Of a DNA stretch of 64,000 nt, positions 59,766 to 64,000 are shown one piece after another. The position numbers and the translations under genes were made by a program. The stretch is from contig JAGVJN010000014.1 of assembly GCA_020051095.1 (NCBI GenBank), positions 62,001 to 126,000 of the forward strand. Direction: 5' to 3'. This stretch comes from Pseudomonadota bacterium (GTDB lineage: Bacteria > Pseudomonadota > Gammaproteobacteria > Legionellales > Legionellaceae). The stretch's first letter is position 1. Every line of letters begins with the position of its first letter. Below the pieces are notes generated by a model, which saw only the letters and a list, made by a program, of their open reading frames with translations, had not been told where the DNA came from and did not search any database.

Positions 59766-60519
59766 TTTGATCTCCTGATTGAGAGGAAGCTATATTTGTC
59801 ATGGATTGCAATCTTGCTTGATAAAAGGAAAGCGTATTTTCATCATGCGTTTTTTCAGCGAGCATAACGCCTTGTTTCAATAACCCGCTATCTTGATAGG
59901 TTAGTTCAGGATACTGCTTTAGTAAATCGAGTGCAGAGTTGTCCTTATGTTGCTTAACAAGTAATTGCAACGCTTCTACCAACGACGGTTTACGTTGTGG
60001 ATCTTGAACCAAAGCCTTTTTAAAATAGGCCAAAGCTTTGCTATCATTGCCATTTGCTTCAGCACACAGACCTGCATTTTCATAAGCACCAGCGACATTC
60101 AGATACTTAACATCTTCCACTGCTTTTAAGAAATATTTATCAGCCTCTGCATAACGTTTGTTACGGCATAAAAAAGCACCGTAGTTATTCAATTGTGCGC
60201 CGCTATTGCCAGCGAATGAAATTGCTTTTTGATAATATTGATCCGCATTTTCAATATCGCCCGATGTTTCAAGATAATATGCAAATCCCGCATTCACATC
60301 AGGGGATTTAGGAGCCAATGACAATGCATTGAGAAGCTTGGATTTTGCACGTGAACGATTGCCTTGCTTTAAATAAGCCAAGCCCAATTGGGTATTAATT
60401 CTTGCGGCATCCGCCGTTCTCTGAGGGCTTTTTTGCTGTTCAATGACTTTATCCGAATGCTCTGCACATCCGTTGAACAGAAAAACGAATGCCAATAATA
60501 CTAGATGATATCGTTTCAC
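59752..60519 (-). CDS. pilF: Type IV pilus assembly lipoprotein PilF/PilW
   Basis: The 255-residue lipoprotein (lipobox LFNGC at residues 14-18) consists of TPR repeats, including TQLGLAYLKQGNRSRAKSKL and LNNYGAFLCRNKRYAEAD. PilF helps the secretin PilQ assemble in the outer membrane. It is set in the ndk-rlmN-pilF-rodZ order; the PilZ protein at 11041 is the other pilus-type gene here. It overlaps rodZ by 14 bases. Confidence 0.92.
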   Translation of the reverse strand: MKRYHLVLLAFVFLFNGCAEHSDKVIEQQKSPQRTADAARINTQLGLAYLKQGNRSRAKSKLLNALSLAPKSPDVNAGFAYYLETSGDIENADQYYQKAISFAGNSGAQLNNYGAFLCRNKRYAEADKYFLKAVEDVKYLNVAGAYENAGLCAEANGNDSKALAYFKKALVQDPQRKPSLVEALQLLVKQHKDNSALDLLKQYPELTYQDSGLLKQGVMLAEKTHDENTLSFYQARLQSMTNIASSQSGDQNDNG

Positions 60520-60597
60520 AAATCCCTACCTAATCTCAAACGTTTCAACAAATTATACCCACGTTTAAAAATGAATCAAATGAAAGTGATAATTTTT

Positions 60598-61710
60598 TTA
60601 AGCTTCAATAACTTGCCGATTAAAATTAACTTTCTGCCAACGCTCTGATCGTCGTGTTCTATCTTTAAATTCGCCCGCTAATTGACCACAGGCGGCATCA
60701 ATATCATCGCCCCGTGTTTTACGGGTAATCGTATTGATACCATGATTAATCAATATCTCACGAAAGTGATTAATAGTTTGCAAAGTAGAACGCTCATATT
60801 GGGCCATAGGAAATGGATTAAATGGGATCAAATTCACTTTACAAGGAACATTAGCCAACAGTTTAACTAGCTGCCGGGCGTGTTCAGGCTGATCATTGAC
60901 ACCCTTTAACATGACGTATTCCATGGTAACATACCGTTTATGCTCCCCCTTAAAATAGTCACGACAAGCAGCCATTAACTGCTTTAAAGGATATTTTTTA
61001 TTCAGCGGGACCAGTTGATTACGTAACTCATCATTGGGGGCATGTAAAGAGACGGCTAATGCAACTGGACTGACTTCTTTTAGCTTTAATAAGTAAGGCA
61101 ACACTCCGGAAGTTGATAAAGTAACACGCCGTTTTGATAAACTGTATCCAAAATCGTCCATCATCAAATTCATTGCCGCCACTACGTTATCAAAGTTAAG
61201 TAGCGGCTCGCCCATACCCATCATCACGACATTCGTAATTTTCCGATCATGAAACCCATTTTGTTGGGATAGTTCACGCACAGCAAACCATACCTGAGCA
61301 ATTATTTCACCGGCGGATAAATTACGATTAAACCCCTGCTTCGCTGTTGAACAAAAGCTGCAATTTAAGCCGCAGCCAACTTGTGATGAGACACACAATG
61401 TGCCTCTGTTCTCTTCAGGAATAAATACCGTCTCAATACAATTTCCACAATGCAATTTCAATAGCCATTTGTGAGTACCATCCACTGAATGCTGGCTTGA
61501 AACCAATTCTGGTAATTCAACAACCGCAACCTCACTTAATTTTTCACGAAATGATTTGCTCAAATTGGTCATCTGTTCAAACGAACAATGCCCATATTGA
61601 TGTATCCATTTGATGATTTGTTGGGCACGATAGGGCTGCTCACCAAGCGACGTGACAAACGCTGTCATAGCAGTTCTATCATAATCCAGCAGATTTATTG
61701 TATTGCTCAT
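60598..61710 (-). CDS. rlmN: 23S rRNA/tRNA adenine-C2 methyltransferase RlmN
   Basis: RlmN is a radical SAM enzyme that methylates A2503 of 23S rRNA and A37 of some tRNAs. The [4Fe-4S] site is in [14 protein letters not shown], with [12 protein letters not shown] and the second catalytic Cys near the end ([11 protein letters not shown]). Length 370 is standard. It lies 6 bases after ndk. Confidence 0.96.
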   Translation of the reverse strand: MSNTINLLDYDRTAMTAFVTSLGEQPYRAQQIIKWIHQYGHCSFEQMTNLSKSFREKLSEVAVVELPELVSSQHSVDGTHKWLLKLHCGNCIETVFIPEENRGTLCVSSQVGCGLNCSFCSTAKQGFNRNLSAGEIIAQVWFAVRELSQQNGFHDRKITNVVMMGMGEPLLNFDNVVAAMNLMMDDFGYSLSKRRVTLSTSGVLPYLLKLKEVSPVALAVSLHAPNDELRNQLVPLNKKYPLKQLMAACRDYFKGEHKRYVTMEYVMLKGVNDQPEHARQLVKLLANVPCKVNLIPFNPFPMAQYERSTLQTINHFREILINHGINTITRKTRGDDIDAACGQLAGEFKDRTRRSERWQKVNFNRQVIEA

Positions 61711-61716
61711 GGTGTC

Positions 61717-62139
61717 CTAGCGACTAAAAAGCTCATCGCCAAAAAAGAAGGCAATTTCCTGTTGGGCTGTTTGAGCGCCGTCTGAACCATGAACAGCATT
61801 GGCATCAATGCTATCGGCAAAATCCGCACGGATGGTCCCTACTGCTGCTTCTTTAGGATTGGTAGCCCCCATTAATTCACGATTTAAGGCAATGGCATTA
61901 TTCCCTTCGAGAACCTGAACCATAACGGGACCCGATATCATAAATTCAACGAGATCATTAAAAAATGGTCGCGCTTGATGAACTTCATAAAACTGTTCAG
62001 CTTGTTTGCGTGATAGATGCATCATTTTTGCATTCACAATTTTCAAACCCGCTTTTTCAAAGCGTGATAGTATTTGTCCAATAACATTTTTACCAACCGC
62101 ATCGGGCTTTATAATCGATAGTGTTCTTTCAATAGCCAT
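61717..62139 (-). CDS. ndk: Nucleoside diphosphate kinase
   Basis: Ndk balances nucleoside triphosphates. The phospho-histidine is in [12 protein letters not shown] near residue 117, and [11 protein letters not shown] starts the protein. Length 140 is standard. Upstream (62140-62421) is a spacer without a clear gene. Confidence 0.97.
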   Translation of the reverse strand: MAIERTLSIIKPDAVGKNVIGQILSRFEKAGLKIVNAKMMHLSRKQAEQFYEVHQARPFFNDLVEFMISGPVMVQVLEGNNAIALNRELMGATNPKEAAVGTIRADFADSIDANAVHGSDGAQTAQQEIAFFFGDELFSR

Positions 62140-62421
62140 GGAAACTCCAAATTTATCAATGAATCATACACGCTTTAGGATTGTTGACATCATGATTTAG
62201 AAACTTTAGGGGTTTTTCTCATCAAATATAAAATCGTGTGTTGCTTTTCAAGTCGGCAATTAACGCTTCGTCTATGAGAATTAATGCTTGGATTTAGCAC
62301 ACCATGCCACACCAACAATCAAACCATGTCCCGTCATCAAATCTAAAACATCAATCGTGTTTTCGCCGATATTATAGAGGATCTCACTATTATTGGCAAT
62401 CTAAGCAGGGGTATATAAATA
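62140..62421. other. Spacer upstream of ndk
   Basis: The 282 bases contain no full gene. A 39-codon open stretch on the minus strand (about 62295-62414) reads like a protein tail (for example NIGENTIDVLDL) but has no start, so it may be a gene remnant or chance. Confidence 0.35.
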
Positions 62422-63312
62422 TTATGATTCAGTATTAGGCATATCTTCCGTCACATTTCGGTCTAGTTGGATAAACTCTCGATTAATCGCATCTTGTTCT
62501 AAGTCCATCTTATAATCAGGCAAGGCTCTGAGTAGATCGTTGCAGGTCATAATAAGCTGTTCAAAATGTTGCCGATATTGACGCATTTGTTGTTGAATGG
62601 ATAACGCCTCGTCTTGCGTTGCGTGAATGTTATCTATGACATTGAGGGCAACTTTCTTCAAGGGTGAAATCGATTGGCAAAACGAAGATATGACGGTGTC
62701 AAGTTCGATGGCTACGTTGGATGTTTCAAGACATGTTTTTATTGCCGATGGATCATCATCAATAGAAGACATGGGCAACATCGCAAAAAGGCTGTTAATA
62801 AATGAACCGACTTGTTCCTTAGACCATTTGATTTGATTTTGTTGAGCTAACGTATACATCGCTTGATTAGCCTGCTTAAATGCAAGGTGCCATGGTTTTA
62901 ATTCGTTCAGGATTAATTGCTGGCACAACGATATGTGTTTGTGGTGCGAATATTCTAACTCATGGAAATCTTTTGACATCTGAGAAAGCTCAAGCCGCTT
63001 ATTCTCAAGTTCAGCTCGGGTCAGCCCTCCAGGAGATGATTCAGGTTTTACTGTCTCGCCAGACAATAGATAATCCACATAGAGCTTTTGGAGATATACT
63101 TGATAATCATAAGCCTGTTGATAAATAATACCTGTCAAAACACTTATCATTGGCAAGTGCACGAGCTTGTTGAAAAATGATTCAGGTGTGTTCAGTGTAT
63201 TGACAATATCTTGTTCTGTGAGTTTGATATGATAATAGCAAAAGAGGCGACCAACCGTAATAATACTATATGATGAGGGAGTAGGTTTAGGCCCATGTGC
63301 TTGCTCTGCCAT
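62422..63312 (-). CDS. Unrecognised helical protein
   Basis: I do not recognise this 296-residue protein. It is soluble, probably mainly helical, with likely coiled coils at about residues 100-140 and 215-255; there is no signal peptide. A good ribosome-binding site, AAGGAG, is 8 bases before the ATG. It lies between ndk and miaE and is divergent from miaE over 94 bases. It may be a lineage-specific cytoplasmic protein or an effector; the sequence does not decide. Confidence 0.7.
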   Translation of the reverse strand: MAEQAHGPKPTPSSYSIITVGRLFCYYHIKLTEQDIVNTLNTPESFFNKLVHLPMISVLTGIIYQQAYDYQVYLQKLYVDYLLSGETVKPESSPGGLTRAELENKRLELSQMSKDFHELEYSHHKHISLCQQLILNELKPWHLAFKQANQAMYTLAQQNQIKWSKEQVGSFINSLFAMLPMSSIDDDPSAIKTCLETSNVAIELDTVISSFCQSISPLKKVALNVIDNIHATQDEALSIQQQMRQYRQHFEQLIMTCNDLLRALPDYKMDLEQDAINREFIQLDRNVTEDMPNTES

Positions 63313-63406
63313 GAACGAAGCTCCTTTTGATCTGTCAAATTAAATCCTATTTTAGTAATATAACACAATTTTTGAGATAACGTTGCATGCATTTATTGGC
63401 TTAACA

Positions 63407-64000
63407 ATGACAATTGAAGCAGATATTAAAATAATACGGTCTTTTTTAAAACAAGAAACCCCTTCTGTCTGGCTCGACCAAGCGCCCAATCATATCGATC
63501 ATTTATTGATTGATCATGCCCATTGTGAACGTAAGGCTGCATCAACCGCTATTAATCTCATTGCGATAGCACCCAATGATAGGGTACTAGTCCGTTGTAT
63601 GTCTCCGCTAATTCGCGAAGAAATGCTTCACTTTGAAAAAGTCCATGATATATTAGTGGCACGTGGCATCGAATTTTATGCCCTCCCACCCTCTCGCTAT
63701 GCTAGTCACCTTCATCAACACGTGCGAAAATACGACACTCACTATCGACTAACCGATCTATTAATCATTGGGGCCATTATCGAAGCACGTTCATGCGAAC
63801 GTTTTGCTGTGCTATCAGATGTCATCAACGATGATGAGCTGATTCGCTTTTACCGAGGCTTAATTAAAGCAGAAGCCCGTCATTTCATGGATTACATCGA
63901 ATTGGCCAAACGCTATGATCCAAATTTAAAGGATCGTTTAGATTTCTTCTTACTTTTAGAAAATGAGTATATTTTAGCCAATGATAACGTATTTCGTTTT
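63407..64000 (+). CDS. miaE: tRNA-(ms2io6A)-hydroxylase MiaE, partial
   Basis: The frame stays open from the ATG at 63407 to the window end (198 codons). Diiron ligands are visible: the Glu in HCERKAAS, EEMLHFEK (ExxH), the Glu in IIEARSCERF and EARHFMDY (ExxH). MiaE hydroxylates the isopentenyl group of the modified A37 in tRNA. The final VFRFH-like end is reached (NDNVFRF), so only a few codons are missing. Its presence fits gammaproteobacteria. Confidence 0.92.
   Translation, partial: MTIEADIKIIRSFLKQETPSVWLDQAPNHIDHLLIDHAHCERKAASTAINLIAIAPNDRVLVRCMSPLIREEMLHFEKVHDILVARGIEFYALPPSRYASHLHQHVRKYDTHYRLTDLLIIGAIIEARSCERFAVLSDVINDDELIRFYRGLIKAEARHFMDYIELAKRYDPNLKDRLDFFLLLENEYILANDNVFRF

Overview
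The window reads as a chromosomal segment of a low-GC gammaproteobacterium, most likely of the order Legionellales (inference). Support comes from gammaproteobacterial gene orders (secA-mutT, the rpmF-plsX-fab cluster through tmk-holB-tatD, dacA-ybeD-lipB, gmk-rpoZ-spoT, ndk-rlmN-pilF-rodZ-hisS-yfgM-bamB-der), a partial MiaE tRNA hydroxylase, and a DedA/PAP2/LssY-C fusion close to a type I secretion ABC/HlyD pair, a combination known from the Legionella lss locus. Most of the window is dense housekeeping DNA with many ATGA or TAATG overlaps. I see no tRNA, rRNA, CRISPR array, prophage or intact insertion sequence.

Layout. 95-8679 (minus): mutT, secA, dusA, a thioredoxin overlapping adk, a lytic transglycosylase lipoprotein, lapB and anmK. 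8993-10183 (plus): a Bcr/CflA-type drug exporter. 10180-20327 (minus): tatD, a PilZ protein, holB, tmk, mltG, fabF, acpP, fabG, fabD, fabH, plsX, rpmF and yceD. 20406-26946 (plus): mnmA, erpA, dacA, ybeD, lipB, the LssY-like protein and an L,D-transpeptidase. 27084-32928 is more accessory: an unrecognised multi-pass membrane protein with a long polar tail, a small six-cysteine secreted protein on the other strand, the type I secretion ABC/HlyD pair, a degraded palindromic repeat and a small membrane protein. 32956-36463 (minus): tadA, guaA, guaB. 36464-36879 is a repeat-bearing gap. 36880-42310 (plus): a membrane/TPR protein, then MoxR, DUF58 and a TgpA-like transglutaminase. 42276-50192 (minus): murI, a membrane protein, uup, an aspartyl protease, ridA, spoT, rpoZ, gmk, yicC. 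50420-52175 (plus): pcnB, folK. 52383-54471 (minus): a eukaryotic-like kinase-fold protein and a frameshifted thiamine pyrophosphokinase. 54662-62139 (minus): der, bamB, yfgM, hisS, a short rodZ, pilF, rlmN, ndk. 62422-63312: an unrecognised protein. 63407-64000: miaE, cut by the window end.

The genes cover fatty acid and phospholipid initiation, envelope building and peptidoglycan turnover (lytic transglycosylase, MltG, DacA, L,D-transpeptidase, AnmK, MurI, LapB, BamB, RodZ), guanine nucleotide and stringent-response metabolism (guaA, guaB, gmk, spoT, rpoZ), RNA modification (dusA, mnmA, tadA, rlmN, miaE, pcnB) and protein export (SecA, YfgM, type I secretion). The best leads for new biology are the kinase-fold protein at 52383-53681 (possible host-directed effector), the multi-pass protein at 27084-28604, the thiN frameshift in a C7 tract, the PAP2 domain without catalytic residues in the LssY-like protein, and the membrane/TPR partner of the MoxR cluster.
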